Positions 32,046 through 39,487 are shown, numbered from the stretch's first letter. The stretch: DNA of 64,000 nt from Oscillospiraceae bacterium (GCA_902767915.1 CACXJE010000016.1:1-64000); one strand, 5' to 3'. A program made the numbers and translations. The notes: generated by a model not told the origin, from the letters alone.

Positions 32046-32870
32046 TTGATCGAATTTCTGAAGGTTCTGATCCTCGGCATTGTGGAGGGCATCACGGAGT
32101 GGCTGCCCATCAGCAGCACGGGACACATGCTGCTGGTGGATGAATTCCTGCGCCTCAACGCCTCGGAGGCCTTCAAGGAAATGTTCTTTGTGGTGATCCA
32201 GCTGGGGGCGATCCTGGCGGTGGTGGTGCTGTTCTGGCGGAAAATGTGGCCCTTCCGGACCCGGAAGGAACAGGGCCCCCTGTGGAAGCGGGAGACCGTC
32301 TCCGTCTGGCTGAAGGTCGTGGTGGCCTGTATTCCCGGCGCCATCGTGACGCTGCTGTTTGACGACTGGATCGAGGCCCACCTGACCACCCCGACGGTGA
32401 TTGCCGCGGCCCTGATCTTCTACGGAATTGCGTTTATCATCGTGGAGCGCTGGAACAAGACCCGGCGGCCCCGGATTCGGAAGCTGGAGGACATTACATA
32501 CCCTGCAGCTCTGCAGATCGGCCTGTTCCAGGTGCTGTCCATCATCCCCGGAACCTCCCGGTCCGGCTCCACCATCATCGGCGCCCTGCTGATCGGGGTC
32601 TCCCGGGTGGCGGCTGCGGAGTTCACCTTCTTCCTGGCGGTGCCGGTGATGTTCGGCCTGAGCTTTGTGAAGCTGGTGAAATTCGGCCTCCACTTCTCCG
32701 GCACGGAGCTGCTGATCCTGCTCTGGGGTATGCTCGTGGCCTTCCTGGTGTCTCTGGCGGTGATCCGGTTCCTGATGAACTATATCCGCAAGCACGATTT
32801 CCAGGCCTTCGGCCTCTATAGAATACTATTGGGTATTATTATTTTGGTTTACTTTTTACTTGCGAGGTAA
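32046..32870 (+). CDS. uppP: Undecaprenyl-diphosphatase UppP (BacA)
   Basis: Membrane pyrophosphatase recycling undecaprenyl diphosphate for wall synthesis; 274 aa. The start is TTG 32046 (MIEFLKVLILGIVEGITEWL), with AAGGAAG six bases upstream; the longer frame is repeat sequence. Catalytic motifs: EGITEWLPISSTGHMLL and PGTSRSGSTIIGALL, plus about eight membrane helices. It also gives bacitracin resistance in the family. It follows gatD in the same direction, so wall genes are grouped. Confidence 0.94.
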   Translation: MIEFLKVLILGIVEGITEWLPISSTGHMLLVDEFLRLNASEAFKEMFFVVIQLGAILAVVVLFWRKMWPFRTRKEQGPLWKRETVSVWLKVVVACIPGAIVTLLFDDWIEAHLTTPTVIAAALIFYGIAFIIVERWNKTRRPRIRKLEDITYPAALQIGLFQVLSIIPGTSRSGSTIIGALLIGVSRVAAAEFTFFLAVPVMFGLSFVKLVKFGLHFSGTELLILLWGMLVAFLVSLAVIRFLMNYIRKHDFQAFGLYRILLGIIILVYFLLAR

Positions 32871-32876
32871 TAAATT

Positions 32877-33695
32877 ATGAGCGATTGCACACACAACTGT
32901 TCCACCTGCGGCCAGGACTGCGCCTCCCGCACCGAGGAGAGCCTGCTGGCCCAGCTGAACCCCAAATCCAAGGTCCGTAAGGTCTATGCCGTGGTTTCCG
33001 GCAAGGGCGGCGTGGGCAAGTCCACCGTCACCTCCATGCTGGCTGTGGCCATGCAGAAGCGGGGCCACCGGGCTGCCATTCTGGACGCCGACATCACCGG
33101 CCCCTCCATTCCCAAGGCCTTTGCCCTGGACTCCACCGACGCCTACGAGGACGGTCTGCTGGCGCCTGCTGTCACCCGGACCGGCATCCAGGTCATGTCC
33201 CTGAACCTGCTGCTGGAGGACGAAACGGCTCCCGTGGCCTGGCGCGGCCCCGTGCTGGCCGGCGCGGTCAAGCAGTTCTGGACCGACGTGTACTGGGACA
33301 ACGTGGACTATATGTTCGTGGATATGCCTCCCGGCACCGGCGACGTGCCCCTGACGGTCTTCCAGAGCCTGCCCATCGACGGCATCATTCTGGTGACCAC
33401 GCCCCAGGACCTGGTCTCCATGATCGTCTCCAAGGCCGTGGGCCTGGCAAAGCTGATGAACATCCCCCTGCTGGGCATCGTGGAGAACTACGCCTGGCTG
33501 ACCTGCCCCGACTGCGGGAAGAAGATCGAGGTCTTCGGCAAGTCCCACGTGGCGGAGATGGCGGAAAAGTATGACCTGCCTGTGCTGGCCAGCCTGCCCA
33601 TCGACCCCATGGTGGCGGGCTTCATGGACGCCGGCGAGGCTGAGAGCATCGACGTGGGCGACCTGGAGGACGCGGTCAACCTGCTGGCCCGGTAA
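32877..33695 (+). CDS. Mrp/NBP35-family Fe-S carrier ATPase
   Basis: 272-aa P-loop ATPase thought to bind and transfer [4Fe-4S] clusters. N-terminal Cys-rich segment CTHNCSTCGQDC, deviant Walker A VVSGKGGVGKSTVTS, Walker B YMFVDMPPGTGDVPLTVFQ, and the C-terminal bridging CxxC in WLTCPDCGKKIEVFG. It starts six bases after uppP (GAGGT upstream). The N-terminal ferredoxin-like cysteines are typical for clostridial members. Confidence 0.92.
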   Translation: MSDCTHNCSTCGQDCASRTEESLLAQLNPKSKVRKVYAVVSGKGGVGKSTVTSMLAVAMQKRGHRAAILDADITGPSIPKAFALDSTDAYEDGLLAPAVTRTGIQVMSLNLLLEDETAPVAWRGPVLAGAVKQFWTDVYWDNVDYMFVDMPPGTGDVPLTVFQSLPIDGIILVTTPQDLVSMIVSKAVGLAKLMNIPLLGIVENYAWLTCPDCGKKIEVFGKSHVAEMAEKYDLPVLASLPIDPMVAGFMDAGEAESIDVGDLEDAVNLLAR

Positions 33696-33696
33696 G

Positions 33697-33790
33697 AGCC
33701 ATCGGCCGCCCGTGGACAGAGCGCCATGTAGGGGCGGCCATTGGCCGCCCGTGGACAGAGCGCCATGTAGGGGCGGCCATTGGCCGCCCG
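33697..33790. repeat. 39-bp direct repeats of a GTAGGG hairpin element
   Basis: Two full units and one partial, period 39 bp: GTGGACAGAGCGCCAT, then GTAGGGGCGGCCATTGGCCG, CCC. The stem is GGCGGCCA/TGGCCGCC. Confidence 0.85.
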
Positions 33791-33820
33791 CAACAAGGTA
33801 CTGCCAAGGGAATTAGTAAT

Positions 33821-33884
33821 AAGGAATAAGTAAGAGGTAAGAAGCGCTGCCAAGGTGCTTCTTACCTCTTGTTCCTTATTCCTT
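33821..33884. terminator. Long inverted repeat between mrp and barstar genes
   Basis: Left arm AAGGAATAAGTAAGAGGTAA..., right arm ...TTACCTCTTGTTCCTTATTCCTT, arms of about 25 bp with one small bulge. The right arm contains the stop codon and last two codons of the barstar gene. A bidirectional terminator role is inferred. Confidence 0.5.
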
Positions 33885-34142
33885 GATAATGACCTTGACG
33901 TGTCCGCTCTCCTGGGCGTCCTCCAGCATCCGAAACAGCCGGTCAGCGTAATCCCCCAGCCGCTCCCGGAGCAGCGCCTCATGCTTGACAGTGATGATCC
34001 GGTCCTTGCCGGGCTCTGTCAGAACGTCATAGACCGCGTCCAGATTTTTACCGCAGCTTTCCGGGAGGTTGAGCTTTTTCCGCAGCAGCAGGTGCAGAGA
34101 ATCCCGGTCTGTAACCCGTTTTCCATTGATGGTGGCGCGCAT
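33876..34142 (-). CDS. Barstar-like ribonuclease inhibitor
   Basis: 88 aa. The barstar signature is clear: NLPESCGKNLDAVYDVLTE corresponds to the barnase-binding helix YGxNLDALWD with both acidic contacts (Asp of NLD and Asp of YD). The start is ATG 34142 with GGAGG nine bases upstream (TTG 34148 is too close). It lies two bases after the barnase stop, so toxin and inhibitor are made together. The inhibitor has no signal peptide and protects the cytosol. Confidence 0.9.
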   Translation of the reverse strand: MRATINGKRVTDRDSLHLLLRKKLNLPESCGKNLDAVYDVLTEPGKDRIITVKHEALLRERLGDYADRLFRMLEDAQESGHVKVIIKE

Positions 34143-34144
34143 TG

Positions 34145-34759
34145 TCAATCACCTCCGTACAGCAGCTCAAAGGATTCGTAGTGATCGCCGGTGTAGTAGA
34201 TCAGCCCGTCGTTGGAGAAGACGATGCGCTTGGCCCCCCGGGAGTTCCGCCCGGCGGTGTCGATGTCGCATTCGGTCCAGGTTCTGCCCTTGGCGTCGGG
34301 CAGCAGGCCCTCGTAGTTGCCGAAGCGGCTGCCGCCGATGCTCTTGCCGGGGGCGTAGGGCTCCAGAGAGCCGCCGGGCCAGCCCAGCTTCTCGGCGTCC
34401 TTTTTGGTAATGTAGTTTCCGGGCAGGTGGCCGTAGAGGTGGATGTAGAGGGCGACCTCCTCCTTGGAGTCATACCAGCCGTCCTCGTCCAGCGTCGGCT
34501 CCTCGGCCTCGGTTTCCGGGGCCTCGGTCTCAGGCGCCTCGGTAACGGCCTCGGTCGTCGGAACGGGCTCCTCCTCCGGCGCTTCTGTCTCCGGAGCGGG
34601 GGCCTTCGTGGGGATCTGGGTCGCTTCCTCAGATACGATGATCAGCTCCGCGTCCGTGGAGGGCGTGGCGTTTGTTTGCGCCGTCCGAGCCGACGAACAT
34701 GCGGCTAGACCCAGCAGCAGGAACAGGGTCAGAAACAGGCTGAGTGCTTTTTTCAGCAT
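34145..34759 (-). CDS. Lipoprotein barnase-type ribonuclease
   Basis: 204 aa. The signal peptide ends in lipobox LAAC (Cys21). A Thr/Glu/Pro-rich linker (about 25-100, with repeated ETEAPE) leads to a barnase domain beginning near LPGNYITKKDAEKLGWPGG. The active-site residues are all kept: Glu163 in TWTECDI, Arg171 and Arg178 (AKRIVF), and His193 in TGDHYESF. The lipid anchor is unusual, as classical barnase is freely secreted. Start ATG 34759 with AAGGAG nine bases upstream. Own promoter at 34792-34820. Confidence 0.9.
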   Translation of the reverse strand: MLKKALSLFLTLFLLLGLAACSSARTAQTNATPSTDAELIIVSEEATQIPTKAPAPETEAPEEEPVPTTEAVTEAPETEAPETEAEEPTLDEDGWYDSKEEVALYIHLYGHLPGNYITKKDAEKLGWPGGSLEPYAPGKSIGGSRFGNYEGLLPDAKGRTWTECDIDTAGRNSRGAKRIVFSNDGLIYYTGDHYESFELLYGGD

Positions 34760-34791
34760 TGGCCTCATCTCCTTTTGCGTGATTTGCCTGT

Positions 34792-34820
34792 ATTATACCA
34801 GCCCCCGGCCGAAAAAGCAA
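34792..34820 (-). promoter_or_regulatory. Promoter of the barnase-barstar operon
   Basis: On the minus strand TTGCTT, 17 bp, TATAAT. Confidence 0.7.
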
Positions 34821-34847
34821 GAAAAACCCGCTCCCTTCGGAGCGGGT
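34821..34847 (-). terminator. Terminator upstream of barnase
   Basis: On the minus strand ACCCGCTCC, GAAG, GGAGCGGGT, TTTTC. It ends transcription from the DUF1540 gene and overlaps the barnase -35 region. Confidence 0.8.
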
Positions 34848-34928
34848 CAGGCAGTCAAAATAGCTGAAAAGTGAAAGTCGCGATATCGTTCAAATCGGGA
34901 TTTGGCGGGCTGACATTGCGAACGCTGC

Positions 34929-35008
34929 GTAGGGCGGGCTGACCTCAGCCCGCCGCGATGACATTCTGCGTTTCGGCGGCGGCCTGGGGTCAGGCCGCCC
35001 TACGCAGG
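34929..35008. repeat. Large inverted repeat built from two GTAGGG hairpins
   Basis: TGCGTAGGGCGGGCTGACCT-CAGCCCGCC on the left; GGCGGCCTGGGGTCAGGCCG-CCCTACGCA on the right. Each arm is itself a hairpin with a different stem, and the outer GCGTAGGGCGG/CCGCCCTACGC also pair. Confidence 0.75.
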
Positions 35009-35043
35009 AATGCTACAAATCCTGGGTTTCCGCCTGTTTCGGA

Positions 35044-35214
35044 TTACTTCTTCAGGAAGGACTTGCAGTCTGTGCACTGGTCCTCGGTGGGGTTGGCCTC
35101 ATGGGTGCCCACAAGAATGCTGTCCAGCGCGCAGTAGTTCTCGCCCTGGCAATGATGGGCACACTGCTGCACGGTGCAGGCGATACAGTGGTTGGGATTG
35201 TCGTGACGGTTCAT
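35044..35214 (-). CDS. DUF1540 small Cys-rich protein
   Basis: 56 aa with seven cysteines in the DUF1540 pattern (CIACTVQQCAHHCQGENYC, ending CTDCKSF). It is probably a small metal-binding or disulfide protein; DUF1540 proteins are common in spore formers and their role is unknown. The start is ATG 35214 with AAAGGAGG before it. Flanked by terminators on both sides. Confidence 0.88.
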   Translation of the reverse strand: MNRHDNPNHCIACTVQQCAHHCQGENYCALDSILVGTHEANPTEDQCTDCKSFLKK

Positions 35215-35245
35215 CCGGGATCCTCCTTTCTCAGAAAAAGACTTT

Positions 35246-35275
35246 GGGCAGCATGCCGTGCGCGGCATGCTGCCC
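35246..35275 (-). terminator. Terminator of the duplicated-domain membrane gene
   Basis: GGGCAGCATGCCG, 4-nt loop, CGGCATGCTGCCC, followed on the minus strand by AAAGTCTTTTT. Confidence 0.75.
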
Positions 35276-35312
35276 TGTTAGCTTTTGCAAAAGACGGAAG
35301 ATTATACCTAAA

Positions 35313-36482
35313 TCAATGCACGCCCGGGAGACTCGGAAGCGTCTGATCGGATTCCGACGGAGTATCGTCTTCCGAAGCGGGGGTGGTTGGATTAACGGCG
35401 GTCGCCGTCGTAGGATGGGGTGCGTAATAGGGCAGAGCCTCCGGCCGGAAGAACCGGCTGTATTGGACCCGCTGATTCTGATCGTCGATTTCGATCTGAT
35501 ACAGGAGGCCGTCGAAGGTCAGCTCGTAGCAGGTGTGTTTTTTGGAGGGGCTGAAGGAGGAAAGATGCAGCCGCTTGATCCGGTTTACCTCGGAATAGTA
35601 GTCGTTCAGCGTATAGCTGACGGTGATCCGCTCCGCAACCGTTTCTCCGCTGCGATACAGGAGATAGTCGGTGATGTCGCCGGTCAGCGTCGCCGGGAAC
35701 AGCCGCTTGGAGCCTGCCATGAACTGCGCGGCGTCGAAGTTGGCGGCATAATCCGTCACAAGACCGGGCCGGGCATCGGGCTCCTCCGGCTCCGTTTCCG
35801 GATGGGGGGCATAGGCAGGCAGAGAATCCACCTGCACAAACCGGCGGTAGAAGATCTGGTGGGTTTCGTCGTTGAGATCCACCTGGTACAGACAGTCCTC
35901 CGTGGGCAGCTCATAGCAGTACCGTTCCTCATCCAGCTTGAAGCCGGAGAGCCCCATGCGCTGGATCCGTCGCTGTTCGGTGTAGAAGGGAGCCAGCTCG
36001 TAGGTGACGGTGACGATCTCCGCCTCCAGGGGGCCGTCCCGATACAGCCGATAGCCGGTGACGGTTCCGGTGACAGGGTCCGGGAACAGCTGCTCCTCCG
36101 GGGTCAGGAACCGGGAGGCGTCAAAATCCGCTTCATAGTCGGAGAGGGCTTCGGTGTAGGTGTAGGCCAGGGGCCGCAGCGCCTGCCGGAAGCAGAGCCC
36201 GCAGACCGCCAGCAGCACCAGGGCGCCGGCCGCCGGAATCAGAAGCTTCCAATAGGCTTCCTTTATATTGAACAAAATGTATTCCGCGGCCACCACCGCA
36301 AAGGCGGCGCAAAGGAGCCCTGCTGCCAGGAAGCAGAGCGTCTTCAGCCGGATCTCCGACAGGGCCAGGTGCAGATGGGGAAAGCGGAGAGAGGCCCTGC
36401 AAAACAGGACCAAGCCCACGACCCCAGCCAGGAGGATCAGAGGGAAGAGTATTGCTTTTGTAATGAACGCAGCCTTCTTCAT
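35313..36482 (-). CDS. Membrane protein with a duplicated extracytoplasmic domain
   Basis: 389 aa, not recognised. Three membrane segments in the first 105 residues, then two tandem copies of a domain of about 115 residues. Copy one runs from YEADFDASRFL to SLPAYAPHPE, copy two from YAANFDAAQFM to ALPYYAPHP. Shared marks are LFP, TGxxTxYxLYR, the CYEL motif and LYQ(V/I). A Pro/Thr/Ser tail follows. ATG 36482 has AAGGAGG upstream. The domain looks like a lipoprotein- or receptor-type beta fold, but I cannot name it. Confidence 0.7.
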   Translation of the reverse strand: MKKAAFITKAILFPLILLAGVVGLVLFCRASLRFPHLHLALSEIRLKTLCFLAAGLLCAAFAVVAAEYILFNIKEAYWKLLIPAAGALVLLAVCGLCFRQALRPLAYTYTEALSDYEADFDASRFLTPEEQLFPDPVTGTVTGYRLYRDGPLEAEIVTVTYELAPFYTEQRRIQRMGLSGFKLDEERYCYELPTEDCLYQVDLNDETHQIFYRRFVQVDSLPAYAPHPETEPEEPDARPGLVTDYAANFDAAQFMAGSKRLFPATLTGDITDYLLYRSGETVAERITVSYTLNDYYSEVNRIKRLHLSSFSPSKKHTCYELTFDGLLYQIEIDDQNQRVQYSRFFRPEALPYYAPHPTTATAVNPTTPASEDDTPSESDQTLPSLPGVH

Positions 36483-36506
36483 CGGCGGTTCCTCCTTGGG
36501 TTCAGA

Positions 36507-36660
36507 CAATAGGCAACAGGCAATAGGCAACAGGCAACGACGAGGCAACAGGCATCAGGCATCAGGCCCGCCCGGTAGCGGCGATCATTGATCGCCACGG
36601 TACGCCGCTCCGACGAGGCACCAGGCAATAGGCAACAGGCAATAGGCAATAGGGACTAGG
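36507..36660. repeat. GGCGATCA-palindrome repeat with heptamers, reverse orientation
   Basis: AGGCAAC/AGGCATC/AGGCAAT heptamers, a broken GACGAGG piece, one full unit with GGCGATCATTGATCGCC at 36590-36606, then more heptamers grading into AGGGAACAGGG. It is the reverse complement of the copies at 1829 and 29545. Confidence 0.9.
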
Positions 36661-36671
36661 GAACAGGGAAC

Positions 36672-36755
36672 AGGGTCGGAGTTTTGCAAATTGCTATTTG
36701 CAAAACACAATCATTCTCAATTGTCAATTCTCAATTCTTAATTCTCAATTGCCTT
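36672..36755. repeat. AT-rich palindrome and CTCAATT repeats
   Basis: TTTTGCAAATTGCTATTTGC-AAAA palindrome followed by repeated TTCTCAATT units. Related to the regions at 22602-22848, 28763-28790 and 41683-41745. It abuts the frameshifted end of telA. Confidence 0.8.
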
Positions 36756-37903
36756 ACCCTCTGGGGGCCCGGACCTCCAGCAGCTTCTGCTTCAGCTCGC
36801 CCTCGATCTTGCGGAGCTCCACCTCGGCGGCGGCCCGCGTGCTGCAGGGTCTCGATGTCCACGATGGAGCGCTCGGATTCCTTGGCGGTCTCGATGGTGG
36901 CGGTCTTGAGCTTGTCGGCGTTCTTCTTCAGCAGCTCGTTGGTCATGTCGGTGACAGCCTTCTGGGCCTCCATGGCCTTCTGGCTGTGGTCAATGCCCAG
37001 GGCCAGGACCATCTGGCTCTTCCACAGGGGGATAGTGTTCACGAGAGAGGACTGGATCTTCTCGGACATCAGGGTGTCGTTGTTCTGGAGCAGGCGGATC
37101 TGGGGACCCATCTGGATGGAGACCATCCGGGTCAGCTCCAGGTCGTGGAGCTTCTTCTCGAAGCGCTGGCACATGTTCTCATAGTCGTTGGCCTTCTGGG
37201 CGTCCTCGGCCAGACCGGTCTGCTCGGCCTTGCTCCGCAGCTCCACCAGCGTGGTGCTCCGCTCCTGGGCCAGCTTCTCTCTGCCGGCCAGGATGTACAT
37301 GGTGAGCTGCTTGTAGTAGTCCAGATTCTTGTCATACATCTGGTCCAGCACCACCACGTCCTTCATCAGGGTCCGCTGGTGATCCTCCAGCTGATGGGAG
37401 ATCTTGTCCACGTTGTTGTTGGCCTTGTCATAGCGGGCCTTGAGGGTTTCGATCTTGTTGCCGGCCTTCTTGAACAGGCCCAGGAAGCCCTTCTTCTCCT
37501 CCTCGGCGTTGAAGCCCTTGAGCTCCACCACCAGAGAGCCGATCATTTCGCCCACCTCGCCCAGGTCCTTGGACCGGACGGAGGCCAGAGCCTGTTCGGA
37601 GAAATCCGCCACGTTCTTCTGAGCGCCTGCGCCGTACTCGATGGAGAGGTTGGGGTTGGTGATGTCGATCTTTTGGGCAAACTCGTGGACCACCTTCTGT
37701 TCAGCCTCGGTGAGCAGGCTGTAATCGGGGCCGGCCTCGGGGGCCTTCTCCTCCACCTTGGCCAGATCCATCACGGGAACGGCCTCAAAGCCGGGGACAG
37801 CGGCGGGCGCTTCCTGCTCCAGGGTGGGAGCCGCGGGAGCTGCCTCGGGCTTCTTCTCCTCGGCGGGAGCGGGATTGAAATTCATTTCGGGAATGTTTTC
37901 CAT
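36731..37903 (-). CDS. telA: Toxic anion resistance protein TelA-like, frameshifted C-terminus
   Basis: 390 aa as read. Pro/Ala/Glu-rich N-terminus, then a long helical TelA/KlaA (YaaN-like) domain ending in the family motif SERSIVDIETLQ. After LQHA the frame yields Arg/Gly-rich nonsense; in another frame the expected helical ending AAAEVELRKIEGELKQKLLE appears and stops at 36754. Family members have roughly two dozen residues between these parts, so a deletion with frame shift at about 36835-36850 is inferred. The promoter is divergent from rpe. The family is linked to tellurite and wall-stress tolerance. Confidence 0.85.
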   Translation of the reverse strand: MENIPEMNFNPAPAEEKKPEAAPAAPTLEQEAPAAVPGFEAVPVMDLAKVEEKAPEAGPDYSLLTEAEQKVVHEFAQKIDITNPNLSIEYGAGAQKNVADFSEQALASVRSKDLGEVGEMIGSLVVELKGFNAEEEKKGFLGLFKKAGNKIETLKARYDKANNNVDKISHQLEDHQRTLMKDVVVLDQMYDKNLDYYKQLTMYILAGREKLAQERSTTLVELRSKAEQTGLAEDAQKANDYENMCQRFEKKLHDLELTRMVSIQMGPQIRLLQNNDTLMSEKIQSSLVNTIPLWKSQMVLALGIDHSQKAMEAQKAVTDMTNELLKKNADKLKTATIETAKESERSIVDIETLQHAGRRRGGAPQDRGRAEAEAAGGPGPQRVRQLRIKN

Positions 37904-37945
37904 GAAAATGCCTCCTTTTCTGTATGGGGAATACCTATCATTTCT

Positions 37946-37974
37946 ATTTTATCCTAAAACTCTGTACAAGTCAA
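37946..37974 (-). promoter_or_regulatory. Promoter of telA
   Basis: On the minus strand TTGACT, 17 bp, TAAAAT. Confidence 0.8.
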
Positions 37975-37985
37975 GAATTGGGAAG

Positions 37986-38014
37986 TTGACTTCGGGAAAA
38001 TAATTGATTATAAT
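37986..38014 (+). promoter_or_regulatory. Promoter of rpe
   Basis: TTGACT, 17 bp, TATAAT; back to back with the telA promoter. Confidence 0.85.
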
Positions 38015-38048
38015 GTCCGTGATATGTAAAAAACTGGAGGAATTCCCT

Positions 38049-38699
38049 ATGATCAAGGTTTCACCGTCCATTCTGTCCGCCGATTTTGTCAACCTGGAGC
38101 GGGATATTCGCGTCCTGGCGGAGCAGGGAGCCGATTACGTCCATGTAGACGTCATGGACGGCGCCTTTGTTCCTAACATCACCATCGGAATTCCGGTGGT
38201 GGCGGCTATCCGCCGGATCACGAAGCTGCCTCTGGACGTGCACCTGATGATCGAACGGCCCATCCGCTACGTGGAGGACTTCTGCAAGGCCGGCGCGGAC
38301 ATTCTGACCCTCCATGTGGAGGCGGACACCGCGGCCAATACCCGGGCCGCCCTGGAGAAGATCAAGGCCCTGGGCGTGACCCCTGCGGTCTCCGTCAAGC
38401 CCAATACCCGGGCCGAGGCGGTGCTGCCCTTCCTGGATCTCTGCGGCCTGATCCTGGTGATGACCGTGGAGCCCGGCTTCGGCGGCCAGAGCTTCATGGA
38501 GGACATGATGCCCAAGCTCCGGCAGATCCGCGCCTGGATCGACGAGAAGAATCCCTGCTGCGAGCTGGAGGTAGACGGCGGCGTGAACGCCAAAACCGCC
38601 AGAATTTGCCGGGAGAACGGCGCCAACGTGCTGGTTGCCGGCAGCGCCTGGTTCAAGGCAGCCGATCCCGCCGCCTTTGGACGGGAATTGAAAGCGTGA
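38049..38699 (+). CDS. rpe: Ribulose-phosphate 3-epimerase
   Basis: Interconverts ribulose-5-P and xylulose-5-P; TIM barrel of 216 aa. The start ATG 38049 follows GGAGG. Family motifs: KVSPSILSADF, HVDVMDGAFVPNIT (metal and catalytic Asp), LDVHLMIERP, VMTVEPGFGGQSF and the second catalytic Asp in LEVDGGVNAKT. Its TGA overlaps the GTG start of the rluA-like gene by three bases. Confidence 0.96.
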   Translation: MIKVSPSILSADFVNLERDIRVLAEQGADYVHVDVMDGAFVPNITIGIPVVAAIRRITKLPLDVHLMIERPIRYVEDFCKAGADILTLHVEADTAANTRAALEKIKALGVTPAVSVKPNTRAEAVLPFLDLCGLILVMTVEPGFGGQSFMEDMMPKLRQIRAWIDEKNPCCELEVDGGVNAKTARICRENGANVLVAGSAWFKAADPAAFGRELKA

Positions 38700-39487
38700 G
38701 CACGCAGCGAAAGGGCATGCCGCAAAACGCGGAGGACGGTGCCCCTGCGGGCGGTAAGGCCCCCGATTCTGTCATTGCGAGCCAGTGCGCACACTGGCGC
38801 GGCAATCCGTCTTCCGCGTCCCCTGCTGTCTCTCTGAACGTCCTGTACTGCGATTGTGCGATTCTGATCTGCGAAAAGCCTTCCGGGGTACTTTCGGAGC
38901 GGGGCAGCGGAGCCAATCTGCCGGAGCTGGCAGCCCTGTGGCTGAGTGCCCGAGGCGAAGCGCCCGCGATTCTGACAGTCCACCGGCTGGACAAGCCCGT
39001 TGCCGGGCTGATGGTCCTGGCCCGGACCCATGAGGCCGCGGGCAGTCTGATTGCCCAGATCGCGGCCCACAGGACGGAAAAGGAATACCTGGCGGTGGTG
39101 CGGGGGATCCCGGCGGAGCAGGAGGCCCTTTGGGAGGACCTGCTCTTTCACGACAGCCGGGTGAACAAGACCTACGTGGTCAAGCGTCCCCGGAAGGGGG
39201 TTCGTCCTGCGAAGCTGCGCTACAGGACCTTGCAGACGGTTCAAACCCCGGAGGGGCCCCTGACCCTGGTCCGGGTGACCCTGCTGACGGGCCGGACCCA
39301 TCAGATCCGGGCCCAGTTCTCCTCCCGGGGCCTTCCCCTGTACGGGGACGTCCGTTACGGAAGCCCCGCCAGGGAGACCCTGGCCCTGTTTTCCTGCCGG
39401 CTGTCCTTCGACCACCCGGAAACCGGGGAACGAATGACCTTCTCCCTGCGTCCCGAAGGCGCTCCCTGGAATTTGTTTGAAGAATAA
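38696..39487 (+). CDS. RluA-family pseudouridine synthase with a repeat-encoded N-terminal segment
   Basis: 263 aa. Catalytic Asp in VHRLDKPVAGLMVLAR; TLLTGRTHQIRAQFSSRGLPLYGD is the second family signature. The catalytic domain begins about residue 45 (LNVLYCDCAILICEKPSG). The first 45 residues include DSVIASQCAHWRGNP, encoded by a GTCATTGCGAG palindromic element (38771-38809). No ATG, GTG or TTG lies between that element and the domain, so the start must be upstream; GTG 38696 overlaps the rpe stop. No S4 domain is present. Confidence 0.85.
   Translation: MSTQRKGMPQNAEDGAPAGGKAPDSVIASQCAHWRGNPSSASPAVSLNVLYCDCAILICEKPSGVLSERGSGANLPELAALWLSARGEAPAILTVHRLDKPVAGLMVLARTHEAAGSLIAQIAAHRTEKEYLAVVRGIPAEQEALWEDLLFHDSRVNKTYVVKRPRKGVRPAKLRYRTLQTVQTPEGPLTLVRVTLLTGRTHQIRAQFSSRGLPLYGDVRYGSPARETLALFSCRLSFDHPETGERMTFSLRPEGAPWNLFEE
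38771..38809. repeat. GTCATTGCGAG-family palindrome inside the rluA-like gene
   Basis: GTCATTGCGAG, stem CCAGTG-CGCA-CACTGG, then CGCGGCAATCCG. The outer ATTGC/GCAAT also pair. Sister copy at 25741-25778 with the stem GGCCGC/GCGGCC. Confidence 0.85.
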
